DNA from: Channallabes apus
Lineage: Eukaryota; Chordata; Actinopteri; Siluriformes; Clariidae
NCBI GenBank assembly: GCA_030522415.1
Contig: CM060131.1
Location: 14,528,703 to 14,592,702 of the forward strand
Length of the DNA: 64,000 nt
Reading direction: 5' to 3'
In this document: positions 1-11,669 of the stretch, in pieces
Numbering within the stretch: the first letter of the stretch is position 1
How the letters are laid out: every line of letters begins with the position of its first letter
Position numbers and translations under genes: made by a program
Notes under the pieces: model-generated
The model's input: the letters and a program-made list of their open reading frames with translations, nothing else
Database searches by the model: none
Told to the model about the DNA's origin: nothing

Positions 1-286
1 CTTTTAATTCTACTTTGAAAGCTGCATCAAAGCTTTTCAGTGAGATTAACATTGAGTTTTTGGATGTATACGAGTCACTGGGCACCATCGTTTCCTCATT
101 CAATACATTTTTAAATACATTCAATAAATTTTCCAGTGTATCTAGTATTGACTTTTGAGTCCATCAAGAGGAACTTGAATTTAATCCTTAGCCAATGATA
201 AAGTGAATCTGGCCTCAATGAAGATGTTCCTGCCTCGTACAATAAAAGAGTAAAGATTTAAATGAACGAGTCTAGTTTCCTCTTAC

Positions 287-468
287 CAACATCCATGGCA
301 AAGTTGACGCGGAGGTCAACATCCTCAGCCCAGACGTCGTGAGCGGGTTTGTTGTAAAACACGGGGAAGATGCCACGGTACAAGTGTGCCTGGCGGGCCG
401 TCTGCCCACTACGCGTTACTGCAATAATGGGAGCACGGGGACGGTACCGGGAAAGCAAATGAGCAGAC
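287..468 (-). CDS. pkm: pkm exon 11 (constant exon after the M1/M2 pair)
   Basis: 182 nt, matching the usual exon size. It encodes most of the C-terminal regulatory domain: [27 protein letters not shown], then [15 protein letters not shown]. Acceptor CAG at 471-469; donor GTAAGA reads down from 286. The following terminal exon, which carries the rest of the fructose-bisphosphate loop, is not found in 1-286. Confidence 0.95.
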
Positions 469-1595
469 CTGAAAATGATCAGAAAAACTACAATGTTTAG
501 GGGAATACAGTAGTAATAAAAAAAGATTTAGAATTAAAAACCTGAGCTACTGTAAGTAATTTTGATTATACATCACTATATAAACACCCTCTGAGAAATC
601 ATAAAACAATTACCACAAATGAGCATCAACAACTGAAGGGGGAAAATGAGCATACCTTCATAAATAGTCTGGTGACACTTAAAGCAGAAATCCTGCTGGT
701 CTAAACAGTATTGTGGAATGTTCCCCATTCAGAACAGCAAAAACCTTCCCATTGTTTTTTTTTTTTTTTTTTTTGGCTTTAGGCTTGTTATTCCAAATAT
801 TAGCACCAAATTTTCTAGATGGGTAGGTAGAAGGAGAGATATATACCCAGGCCATGAGGATAGTAAGTACTTGGGTAACATGGCACTTGCATCCTTCCTT
901 CTTGCCCTAGCTGTCTCATCTTACCTGCCAGACTTGGTGAGAATAATTAGAGCACTGGCGCAGCATTTGAAGGAGGCCTCAACAGCCCCGATGGCTACGG
1001 CCTCTGAGGGGTCCTGGCTTAGTTTTGCAGAGCGCCTCAGCTCCTCAAACAGCTGCCGGTGGAACATGGCTGCTTCTGCCTCTCTGGCAATCTGAGTGTG
1101 TGTGAGGTTACAACGAATCAGACATACCACCAATAACACACACACACCACCCAAGTGCGTGTGTGAGAGACGGAGAGAGAGAGATAGGCATAATGTTGAC
1201 ACTTTTTTTTTCTTAAATGAAATCGCCTTTTAGCAAACTAATCAATTATACATCGTATGTAGAACTCGGGTGCACATCACCCCACTGTAACATTTGCATG
1301 TCTCTCTGTCCCCCTCCCTTGAGCTCCCTGTCTGTCCCTGCTCTATACTTCCTGGCTGCAGCTGTCCTTCAGAACTTAACCTCCTGCCTACCTGCCAGAG
1401 CCAGTGAGCACTATGAAAGCGGGGGCAAGGATTTTAAACGAAGCCTCCACGGCCCCGATGGCGATGGCCTCAGCAGGATCAGTAGAGTAGGCTGTGCAGC
1501 GGCGCAGGTCCTCAAACACCTGCTGGTGGAACACGGCCGCCTCAGCCTCACGGGCAATCTGATTCAACCATGTAGCAAGCACATGAGCCACAGGC

Positions 1596-1646
<51 letters not shown>

Positions 1647-4600
1647 AAAAAAGCAGGTGGCAGACGCAGACAAAGAAGTAAAGAAAAGGGAGATATGAAA
1701 ATGACAAGAAAATGTTGTAAAGAGGACATAAGGAAAATAATTAATACAAATGTTAGATCACAATACAGATCACAGAAGGTAGAAGAGTTAGGATGACAAA
1801 AACAAGATGGCTACATTAGAAATGGTCCCAGATCCATGTGGCTTTAGTCAGTCATGCAAGAACATTTTCCTAATTATTTAAAACACCAATTAAAGTTTAC
1901 CACAATCTGAATTCTTTACTAAATCAAAGATTACTAAAAACTTGGAGGTACAGAACTAAAAATCGGGGTATTGTTACTGATTGGAGGCGTAAACATGCAT
2001 GTCTTACAGAAAAGACAACAGCCAGATAGAAGTTGTTAACAGTTAAAAGGAACAGTTTGAGGAGTACTGAAGCGCAAATCCATTAAAAGCGCATCGTCCA
2101 GAACTACAGAACTAGAGCTTTTTTTTTTGCTTGCACTACACGTTCATTTTAAATACATTAAAGCAGAGTTAGAAAAAGAGCAGGAAATTTAAAAAGACAC
2201 CGAAGCCAGAAATGCAGCACACAAACATTTAAATGAGTATGAAAGTGAAGCCATATAACAGTGCTGGAAATTAACTGGACTAAAGATGCAAGCCTGATTA
2301 AACTGCCAGTTGGCATGGTGTTAAAGGCCAATGAGGGCTCAGCACGCACATCACAATCCCTTTGGACTGCATGGGTGACTCCGCATTCTGAGAAAGTATA
2401 GCACGGACTGAATAGAAAGCAGGAAACTGCTGAACAAGGTAAAAAAAGTCTGGCAGCATGCAGCGATGTTAGGTACAGGGACAGCACAGCCATTCATGCT
2501 ACTCATAACTCCAAATCATTTAGCAGCTGCTGAAATAGTTCTGAAGCTTTCTTTGGAATCTGACCCTACTATACCAGCAATACTAAATAATATCACATGA
2601 ATAAAAATAGAAATGTAACAATATAAATAATGTAGTATTGAAGTGCGTCAGTAAGGGGGTGGACATACCATGTGCTGTGTGCGCACTGCTTCCAGGGGGT
2701 AGTCTCCCTTTGCAGTCTCTCCACTCAACATGATACAGTCAGCCCCGTCCAGAACGGCGTTGGCCACGTCACTGCCCTCAGCACGTGTGGGACGGGGCTT
2801 CTTGATCATACTCTCCAACATCTGGAAACATGGGATAGGAAACACTTATACATCAGCTTTGTGTTTTTGTCACGACCCCTATCTAGGGTTCAGGGACGAA
2901 CAACAAAAAGAATTTTTGCAAGAAAAATTTCAAGGTGTGGTCTTTAGTTTAGGAAGCTCTAGGCTTCAGGGTTGGGCTAAGGCCAAAACAAGGACAAACA
3001 ATTAAACCCTAACCTGAGTGGCACAGATGATGGGCTTGCCAGCTTTATTACAGCGTCCAATCATCATCTTCTGAGCAAGGAAAACTTTCTCTGTGGGGAT
3101 CTCGATACCCAGATCGCCACGAGCAACCATGATGCCATCGCTGGCTTCCATTATCTCATCAAACCTTAAGACAAGCAACACCAACAATTCAACCATTTTA
3201 AAAAGAAAAAAAAAAGGAAACTAAAAATATTACAGTTAATGTAACGCATGCTAAGTCTGTTGAAAAAAATTCTAATTTTAGAATTTTTTCAACAGACTTT
3301 GCATTTAGACTTTTAAAAGTCAGCTATTCATGTGCAAAGCTACAATCAGGTTCTATAAGAATAGTGGTGCCCATGTCACCTACCTACGAACTCCTTCATG
3401 GTTTTCCAGCTTGCTGATGATCTTGATGTTCTTCCCCTTCTCTCCCAGCACCTTCCTAACCTCATGGACATCAGCTGCTTTGCGAATGAATGAGGCGAAG
3501 ATCATGTCGACTCCCATTGCCACTCCAAACTGCAAGTCCTTAACATCTTTCTCAGACACGGCCGGCAAGTCCACGGCCGCCCCGGGCAGGTTGACGCCCT
3601 TCTTGCTGCCCAGGATACCTCCGTTCTCAATGTCACACAAGAGATAGTCAGAGCCTATCAAAAACGAGAGAGAAGAACGAAGACCAATCTATACAGTTAG
3701 CATAAACCATAGAAATGGAGAAACTTGAATAAATATGCCATATATACAAGCATGAAATGTTCATTTTGTTCCTAACTCAATACTTCACGCACCAATCTCT
3801 GCGACCTGAAGAGAAATGAGGCCATCATCAATGTAGACCTTGCTGCCCACCTCCACCACCTTAGTGATGTTCTTGTAATCCAGCCAAAGTACATTCTCAT
3901 CGCAGTTCTCCATGTAGGCATCATCCAGTGTCACCTTGATCTGGTTACCCCTTTTCAGCTCCACCTCAGCAGTGCCACTCTATCACAGACGAACAGGGAG
4001 AGCACGTCACAATCATTAATTATAGTGCGTTACGGTATTGTGAAAATTAGAATGAGCATGTAAACTGTAATCCAAGTACCCCCTTGATGAGTCCAGTTCT
4101 GATCTCAGGGCCCTTGGTATCCAGGGCGATGCCTACAGGTCGGTAATGAATGCTGCCTGCTTCAAAGCTCTCGCAGGCCTCACGAACATTCTTAATGGTC
4201 TCACCATGATACTATAAAACAAACAAACCTTAATTAAAACACTGATTGTACACCTGACAATTAAGCTGATCAATATGAAATGATAAAGTAATAAAAGGTT
4301 ACATTTACACTTCACAAAATTAAATCAAACACCAGGACTACAAAATATGTAGCAAGATTTAACAGACTACAAAACCATTGCAAAAGCCAAAAGCGCATAT
4401 GCATGATGGCAAGAGGGCAAAAAGGCCTGGGGTGTAAGCATCGTTGCAGTGGTTTGGTGGGATTGAGGTCAAAGCTCTGTGCAGGTCACTTCAACCTTGA
4501 GGTTTTAATGGAGCTTGGTTTGTGCACAGCACCATGGTTGTGCTAGAACACCATTGGGCCCCATAGTTCCAGTGAATGGAAATTATAAATGTTACCATAC

Positions 4601-5896
4601 ATAAATGTGCATGACTCGTACTAATACATGGTGTCTACAAAAATTTGGCTATATAACGGAATATTGGTTTAATTAACTTGACTAGCAAATCAGACGTGTA
4701 TATACACACACATTAAATAAAATTGGCTTAACTCTTATGGGAGTTTGCCTTTGCTATTGCTTTCAAGAAATGGCTTTCCTCAAGTTACTGTAGTTACACT
4801 GCATATAAATACTGGCAATGAAATATTCTGTTCAAACGGTCATGAATCTCATCTTGTAGATTTTTGCACTTGTGCATTGTCCATGATTTTTGTTTTGTGA
4901 TGCATTTTAAGCATCTAACCCATTAAGCACCATGATGAAACTGTCTCAAAGATCATCCTAAAAAAGCAAGACCATAACTTGCCTCTGTTGCAGGAAGTTC
5001 ATTACAAGTTACCAGCCTCAGAAATCAATTAACACTACCAAAGATTAGAGTCATTATAAAGGCATTGTGAGGCAAGGGCTAGATTTAAATAGTTCTCAAC
5101 AGAAGAGGCTTGTTGAGACAGAAACTCAGAGCCTCACCTTTTAAACACAGTGCAGGTTTTTTTTTTTTTTTTATTAAAGAGCGAGAGATAAGGCTTGGCT
5201 CTGAAATGACGAGCTATTTATAGTAGCAAACTCTTTAGTGTTCACCATGACCCTGACATCTTATCACATGAATGGCAGGGTGACGGTCTACGATCTTTGA
5301 GCCCAAGCAGAGATCATTCAGTCACTGTTTAAGTTCTTGATAATTTGGTAGTGTCATATGCAGATAAGGGATACACATGACCAAGATTAAAAGAGAAGAC
5401 CGAACCTCGTGAGAACCATGGGAGAAGTTCATGCGAGCGATGTTCATTCCTGACTTGATCATCTCTTTCAGCATGTCCACGGAGCGAGAGGCCGGCCCTG
5501 TAACAAGAAAGCAGACAAATACCTCATATACGGAGCACATGATGCAACACCAACACGATATCCTATTGCATATATTATCTTTATTAGTTTATAGCATTTT
5601 TAACAAGAAATTTTTTGCAGTTGGCACTACTATTTAAGCTGTAGTTACAGAAAATTAATGAACTTCCAATGGCAAACCAAGACTGAGTACAAGCCCTGTA
5701 ACAATGTAAAATCATTAAACTGTCAGTGCTGCAACTGACCGATGGTGCAGATGATGCCAGTGTTGCGGGCAGTGGTGGGCTCAGAGTCGATGTCTAGCAG
5801 GCACAAATGCTCCAGGAAGGTATCAGCCATGGCAGCGTTCAGCTGCTGTGTCTGGATGAAGGCCGAGCCCAAGTCCTGTGTCTTTGTGTGCGACAT
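287..5896 (-). CDS. pkm: pyruvate kinase, muscle type (PKM), 3'-truncated by window edge
   Basis: Pyruvate kinase converts phosphoenolpyruvate and ADP to pyruvate and ATP, the last step of cytosolic glycolysis, as a homotetramer. Coding exons on the minus strand, in transcript order: 5896-5740, 5497-5406, 4211-4080, 3979-3793, 3654-3384, 3164-3014, 2821-2669, then either 1558-1392 or 1091-925, then 468-287. All have AG/GT borders and compatible phases, giving 497 residues; the family has about 531, so one last exon is missing beyond position 1. Visible landmarks: the substrate-site Arg in [12 protein letters not shown], the catalytic Lys in [10 protein letters not shown], the metal/substrate segment GDLGIEI, and [11 protein letters not shown]. 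The duplicated 167-nt exon pair marks PKM rather than the liver/red-cell gene PKLR. Which teleost PKM paralogue this is cannot be decided here. Confidence 0.97.
925..1091 (-). CDS. pkm: pkm exon 10, M2-type mutually exclusive exon
   Basis: 167 nt, bounded by a CAG acceptor and a strong GTAAGA donor. It begins [20 protein letters not shown] and ends [17 protein letters not shown]. The Cys-Cys pair and the Lys in TKSGR (residue 434 here, 433 in human PKM2) are PKM2 marks; that Lys contacts the allosteric activator fructose-1,6-bisphosphate. It lies downstream of the M1-type copy, the same order as in mammals. Confidence 0.95.
1392..1558 (-). CDS. pkm: pkm exon 9, M1-type mutually exclusive exon
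   Basis: 167 nt, a duplicate of the downstream exon with the same phases, so including both would shift the frame. It begins [20 protein letters not shown] and ends [17 protein letters not shown] resembles the HSTD of human PKM1. The fructose-bisphosphate contact position is Gly, where human PKM1 has Glu and PKM2 has Lys. The donor, GTAGGC, is weaker than that of the M2-type exon. Confidence 0.93.
1598..1642. repeat. (GA)n microsatellite, a CU tract in the pkm transcript
   Basis: About 22 GA units on the plus strand, which is (CU)n in the pkm pre-mRNA. It starts about 40 nt upstream of the M1-type exon acceptor, where polypyrimidine-tract-binding protein is known to act on mammalian PKM. Confidence 0.95.
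2669..2821 (-). CDS. pkm: pkm exon 8
   Basis: 153 nt (51 codons), phase 0 at both ends. It encodes [20 protein letters not shown] and [20 protein letters not shown], part of the active-site face of the A domain. Its phase-0 donor can join either exon of the M1/M2 pair. Confidence 0.97.
3014..3164 (-). CDS. pkm: pkm exon 7
   Basis: 151 nt. Encodes [20 protein letters not shown] followed by [19 protein letters not shown]. Contains the ARGDLGIEI segment that holds the divalent metal and phosphoenolpyruvate. Clean AAG acceptor and CAG/GTTAGG donor. Confidence 0.97.
3253..3299. repeat. near-perfect inverted repeat (hairpin) in a pkm intron
   Basis: Two arms of about 22 nt, beginning AAGTCTGTTGAAAAAA and ending in its reverse complement, are separated by only a few bases and differ by one A. 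The hairpin sits between exons 6 and 7, about 90 nt from each. Confidence 0.9.
3384..3654 (-). CDS. pkm: pkm exon 6
   Basis: 271 nt. Encodes [40 protein letters not shown] and [17 protein letters not shown]. Contains the catalytic Lys (human Lys270) in [10 protein letters not shown] and the end of the mobile B domain. Phase 1 in, phase 2 out. Confidence 0.97.
3793..3979 (-). CDS. pkm: pkm exon 5
   Basis: 187 nt, the standard size for this exon. Encodes [40 protein letters not shown] and [12 protein letters not shown]: most of the B domain that closes over the active site. Confidence 0.97.
4080..4211 (-). CDS. pkm: pkm exon 4
   Basis: 132 nt (44 codons), phase 0 at both ends. Encodes [19 protein letters not shown] then [19 protein letters not shown]. 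The [10 protein letters not shown] segment joins the A and B domains and lines the active site. Confidence 0.97.
4420..4612. mobile_element. decayed Tc1-type repeat fragment in pkm intron
   Basis: The stretch reading GGGATTGAGGTCAAAGCTCT ... GCACCATGGTTGTGCTAGAAC ... TTCCAGTGAATGGAAATT matches, block by block, the related copies at 21692-22500, 29645-30225 and 43240-43630. No terminal repeats remain. Confidence 0.6.
5406..5497 (-). CDS. pkm: pkm exon 3
   Basis: 92 nt, the standard size. Encodes [19 protein letters not shown] then [12 protein letters not shown]. The Arg in IARMNF is the conserved substrate-binding Arg (human Arg73). Confidence 0.97.
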
Positions 5897-5924
5897 GGTG
5901 AAAGCAGAGTTGCCTGGTGATGTC
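5740..5924 (-). CDS. pkm: pkm exon 2 with initiator ATG at 5896
   Basis: The ATG (5896-5894) opens [20 protein letters not shown] and the exon runs to [12 protein letters not shown] at the donor after 5740. This is 157 coding nt, so the protein is one residue longer than human PKM at the N-terminus. The probable acceptor TTTCAAG puts the exon border at 5924, leaving a short stretch of 5' UTR; a second AG nearer the ATG is possible. Confidence 0.93.
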
Positions 5925-6482
5925 CTTGAAATAGACCAGAAACAGAAAACAAGGGAAACAGAATTAAAGAAGAAATGTTACACAATCAGCAAATTAATTT
6001 ATTTAAAATATTATATGAATATAAACTAGTCATTAAAGTATTCAAAGTATATATATATGTGACTTTGGCCAGCTGGAAAACAACCTGAAGTCTTGTTCGA
6101 GACAATAAAGCATGTTAATGAAGACTTAACATTGCGTTTACTAAGAGCCAAAACCCTGTAAAAAATATATCCTTACAGTATGTACGCAAAATGTTATACA
6201 TAAAACTTTATAAATCTTTGAAAGGTGCATACTCGGCACACACTTAGTATATCTAAAACGGTATTTAACTAAAATATTTATATTTTTAGAAAAAGTTCTA
6301 AAAAGTATAAAACTGCAAAGTTAAACTTGTATATACTAACCATTGTGTTAATGTAATCCCACTGTGCTTTAGTAACTGCCAGATATGAGGTATTTTTTCT
6401 CTTTGTAATTTAGGCAATCGTAAAGGATGCAGTATAACATGAGTTTGGCAAAATTAATTGTATTCCAGAGTCTTTATTTTAT

Positions 6483-6483
<1 letters not shown>

Positions 6484-6513
<30 letters not shown>
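6484..6513. repeat. poly-A run
   Basis: 30 consecutive A in pkm intron 1; a second, similar run lies at about 6876-6899. Neither has an obvious retrotransposon body next to it. Confidence 0.95.
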
Positions 6514-6514
<1 letters not shown>

Positions 6515-6867
6515 CCAAAGGCATTCTTTTGCTTGTTGAATTATATAATTATATCTCGAAAGCATATTCCCTAATGTGCACCCACATGGCTATTAATAGT
6601 ACAAATCAATAGTGCCATCTACTGAAGGTCATGAGACAAGGCACATCGACCAAAAACATTCTGCTCCTGTGGCGACTACAGAAAAATAAGCAAGTATTTT
6701 AGCTGCTCTTTAGACATTTAAGTCTTTATATACATTTCTATACATCTTTGCTTTATGAAGAGTTTCATGAGCAGGACAATTATTTCTCCATCACTTTTTT
6801 GTATTTATTACTGTGTTTTGCTCAGTTTATGCACCATTCACATGCTTTTTTTATTATTTAATTTCGG

Positions 6868-6899
<32 letters not shown>

Positions 6900-8553
6900 G
6901 GCACCCATCACAATTTCTGTGCAGTAAAATGACAAATGTTATTTAAATTAAATGTACAAGTTCCCTTTTTATGGCAGCATAACTACATTTACCCTGCATA
7001 ACTGCTATATTTAAGCACACTTAACATAAGTGACACCAGAGCATGAGCACAAACATCCTGGTGTGCCCTGTGCTTTGGAGATCAGAGTGTCCATCCAAAC
7101 TTTCTGGAAAATTCCAAGACCGCCTACAGGGTTTACAGTGTGCGACAGTTTTTGAAAAGCCACGTTCCACAAAGAGGAAATGAATGCTTAAAGTGCGAGC
7201 CCTGCCAGCTGGTTAGACGATACATGGATCCATGATGGCTGGATAAGTTCAGGGAGAAAATTAAAACTAATCCTTTCCCCTTGTGGGCTCATCTTACAGA
7301 CTAGGCCATACGAAGAACAGGACACGAGTTACGCTCACACGTCTCCAGGTGTACACACAAACATGAATATTTGTTTCAAGTCATTACTTGCCTCAGATAC
7401 ATTGTATACTCATGAAAGAAGGGCAACACCTTACAGCTTTCCCATCTCTTTAGTGACACCAACATAACAGGCTGCTTGTGAAATCAGATAAAATGTTTAA
7501 ATTGTTCAAAATGCATAACGGTTTGCTGGTCTAGCAAAATGTATGAATATGTATTCCATTTTAGCATAAAATTTACAGCAATCTATTTTAATCTTTAAAA
7601 CTTCTGAACACACCATGTTGCATGTTTTTCCCCTCCCCTACGAGCCAGGCAACTGCTGTGTAGCAGAAACACACGTACAATGCAGGTACCTGCACATGCT
7701 CACAACACGATTGTGTAAAATGACAGAGGCTGTATCTCAAGGTGACCTGTTAAACTATTCTCCTGGGAGAAGAGGCTACTTTCCTGCACGTGGGAATGCT
7801 TCAGTTTTTGGAGGGGGGGGAGGGCAGGGGTGGAAATCACACCAAGTTTAATGAGAGGCCCATCATGAGTCCACCCACACTGTAGAAAAGCTCATTTTAA
7901 TAGAGGGAATACATTTTCTATTCCATTTTGGAGATTTGTCAGCCTGCAATGAGTCAGGACATCCTGGTAAACAGTCACACACAGCCAAGTGGTTAGCCAC
8001 ACGATTTATTCCACTCCACCTCATGCCACGGTGAAGAAACGTGGCTGAGCCAGTAAGTCGGTGTACGTGAGGAATCTCACACGTACAGAGTAACTCCCCT
8101 TGCTAAGGACAGAATTATACAGAAAAATTGGTTTAAACAATCTAACAAAGTCAATTACAAACCATTGAATCTTATTAACCAGCAAAAACTCTGCATACAG
8201 TCATGAGCATGAACATACTAATTGATCTGAAACTGTTTATAATCCATGATGTGGTACAGTACACACAGTAGAAACCATCACTGGGATCTCATAAGTTATT
8301 ATAGACATTAAAACATTAGCTGTATAATATATACAAAAGCACAGTCTGGACACTAAAACTGCTCGTCATGGAGGTTGTCTGCTGCAAACAAGCAAGGCAA
8401 CTTCAGTTATTTATGTCCAACAAATTATTTACAATATACCAACATTTCTCATTTGTACAGCAACACTGAACACTTCCTCTTGCACTTGAACACACTATGC
8501 ATGTTGACAGCCTGGACAGAAACTGAGTCTTTTTCGCAGTTGGAATAAAGACA

Positions 8554-8576
8554 AATATATATATATATATATATAA
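8554..8576. repeat. (AT)n microsatellite
   Basis: Uninterrupted alternating A and T, about 11 units, in pkm intron 1. Confidence 0.95.
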
Positions 8577-11500
8577 ACCCTGAATGAACATAACTGCAAA
8601 CAGAGCTATTCAGCTTGGATTACAAGTATCAGGTGTCCCTGCAGACTCCCTTTTACACCACCAATAAAGAGCTTTGCACTTTCCAAAATATGGGCAGTTA
8701 TTATCTGTTGTAAGTTTAGGGTGGAATTTAACAGGAAACATGGCAAGCACTTGTCCAACAATAAAAATAAAAAATAAATTTTAAATCTGAAAGTTTCCCT
8801 TTCATCACACACTGTATAAACTCAAACTCATTATTTGTTTCTGACAGGTTACTACTGATGTTTGAACAACGCTACAGACAGTGCAGGGAAACATGGAACA
8901 CCAGAAGAGTGTACAGGACTTGGCCACAAATTTCTATGGACCAGGAGAACGTGGCTTTCCCTTGTCCTACCAAATTATCAGAACAAGTGACCTTATCTAC
9001 TAATTACCCAAGTTCATGAATGGCATATGGCTTTGTAGGTCAGCTGAATTAAAATCATGTCAAGTTTGTGTAATTTAAACCCTGACCTAGCCTTTCAGGC
9101 TTTACAGCATGTCTATTAACCCACTTACACACCTAATAATCCAACCTTTCAAACTCAAGCCCTTATCTAGCCAGGCCTAAATAAATACTTGGACATGCCC
9201 TTGATTTCACAAACCAGCATATAAATTCACATACCGGTAGAGCTCCTGACACCTAGTCAGCGGACTCGTCCTGAACGGTTCTCGTTTCTGCCTCCCCAGA
9301 GCACCACAGCCTGGGAGTCTGACCCCAATGAACCCAGCTTCTGCATGCTCTGCAAGGACTTGAACATGAAATCCTCTTCTCTTAAGAACGGATAAACTAC
9401 ACAAGTCAATTAGGTCTTTCCTAAAACTTTGGACCAACATGAGTCAACTGGTTTTGCATTAGCTAAGCGCGACCACCGTTGCCAGATCATGTTACGTACA
9501 CAGCCACGAAAATAGCAGAGGACAACCAATAATATTCTCCACTAGAGAGGGTACATAAAGACAAGACAACCTAGGATATGTGGACACCATTCTGAGAAAG
9601 AAGTGTGATCACATGACCATGTGGGCTTTATTCAAATTATCTGAACACAACCAAGGAGTATGTAAAATTATGGTGAAGTCCCTGCATGTTTGAGTCACTG
9701 CAGATACACAGGACACTTCCACTTAAACGACTCATTTTCTGGTAAAGGTGGGGTTGAAAACCCTAGTCACTGAATGGAAAATTACCAGCCCCTGAGTCAG
9801 ATGTTCTGAGTAAGGGAGGGAGGGAGGGAGAGAGAGAATAAATAATGACTTGTATAGTAATCACTGAACATGAAAGCCGATTTATTTTGACCAACTGCAG
9901 AATGAAATCTGGCTGACAGGGTATGGGTTTGTATGGCTGCACAACACAAACTTCTGCTTCCTCTCTCTAACTGAAGAGGGGGAAAAAAAAAAAGAAAAAA
10001 AAAAGTTCAGTTACCTAACCTGCTCTATCCTGCCAACTGAAATCAGAGGGAGGGGGGCATTGGAACAAACCTCAGCTGTAGCATCGAAGGCCTTAATTAA
10101 GTCTAAGGATTCAGATTTTAGCACAGAAAATATTTAATTTTAGGAAACTTTCGGAAAACTTGAAGAAACATAGGACTTAACAGAAACAAATGTGCATTAG
10201 CGCTGATGTGCTGTTCAGATTTGTACCCTAATGGCTTGAAGAATGTACAAGACATGACTAGCTCATCGAAACCTTTCCATTCATTACCACTGCTAAGCTT
10301 GCATGTCCAAGCAACTATACAACTACGCCTGGAAACACAAACCAGTCTCCAGATGTGTTATCCATCCACCATGATGGTGCAGACAGCAACTGTAAACCAT
10401 GAAACAGCAACATTCCAAATTCTCATGAAGTCCTGTGTTTGATATTGCTATAGCAAATGTGATGAGTACCAATAGTAAAACCAAGGCAAAAATGCTGTGG
10501 TTTGGGGGAGGGGGGGCGGATTCATGCACAAACAAGTAGCTTGAAACATTTGTTGAATGGGATATGTAAAGGACCAGAGTCACACCTCTGGTAATCAGAG
10601 CAGTACGAGGTGTATGCGAAATAAATAATAGATGCATCAGATCTTGTGCCCTTTCACCATCCAAACAAGCAAACTGAAAAGCCACCTAGATGGCAAAGTA
10701 GGGAAGTAACAGATGCATTTTGCTGCACTGGGTGACTGAATGCAGCAAGAGGAAAAAAGAAAAAAAAAATCTTGCATCATCACCAATTAGGATTGGCACT
10801 TGTAATCTCAAAGATGCCACAAGAGCCAAGGCAGTAAAACTGCATCTCTGGGTGCAAAGAACGGTGTGACTCTCTCCTCTTTCAGTCAGCGAGATCGAAG
10901 AGAGAAAGCGAAAGGGGACATTCAACACGTTTGCATCACATGGCTCAGAGGAACCACGTGTTGGAATTACCTCCCTTGATTGAACTGGCTGATTTATCAA
11001 ATTGGAAGGGGGGAAATAAAATAAAACACCAAAGATTAACTAAATTGAACTGTAAGGATACAAACTGCTGGATTTATTGTAATGTAATTGACTATTCAAA
11101 GCCTTTTCTTTCCACTCACTATGCCAGCCAACTTAAAAATACGTATGTATATCTAGATAGTATTGCGTATATAGATAGATTAATCTATAGACACACGCAC
11201 ATGTACTCAAATTTGTGCGGCACAGATTTGAGATTCACACCAGATCCAACAACCTAACATTAGAAAAATTACGCATACTCCAACAAACAAATCGCTCTGA
11301 ATCAACCCATCCTAATCTTCTGCTCTTTAACAATGTGTATTGTGTTTACTTTGTTGTCTTTTAATCCCTGGTGCGTTTATAGACGTCCCCCCCCCCTGGG
11401 GGAGGTCTCGCGCTCTCTCTCTCTCTCTACTGCACAGCATTGCAGCGGATGTGTTCAAAGTCACGTTCACTCTGCGTCACAATTTCCTCCCCAAGTTTGC

Positions 11501-11657
11501 AGGCTTCGTGGACTCCTGCTAAACGTAATGAACGTGATATTCACCCGATGCCCACACCTATAAATCTTATCGCATTAACAAAAGGATTAAAGAAAAAAAG
11601 AAAACGCAATACGACAGGCACTCGCTCCATCCATCAACGGGAAGCAGACAGGCATAA

Positions 11658-11669
11658 TGCGCATGCGCA
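11658..11669. promoter_or_regulatory. NRF1-type palindrome
   Basis: TGCGCATGCGCA is a perfect palindrome matching the nuclear respiratory factor 1 consensus. It lies about 440 nt inside pkm intron 1, in a short CpG-containing stretch. Binding is inferred only from the motif. Confidence 0.55.

Noticed and set aside
1..286. Last pkm exon
   Set aside because: Searched for the expected C-terminal segment in all minus frames and found none; it must lie left of the window.
718..1095. Plus-strand open frame over the pkm M2-type exon
   Set aside because: Antisense shadow of a conserved exon; no plus-strand start or splice logic.
1217..1681. Plus-strand frame with Arg-Glu repeat
   Set aside because: Antisense to the M1-type exon and driven by the GA microsatellite.
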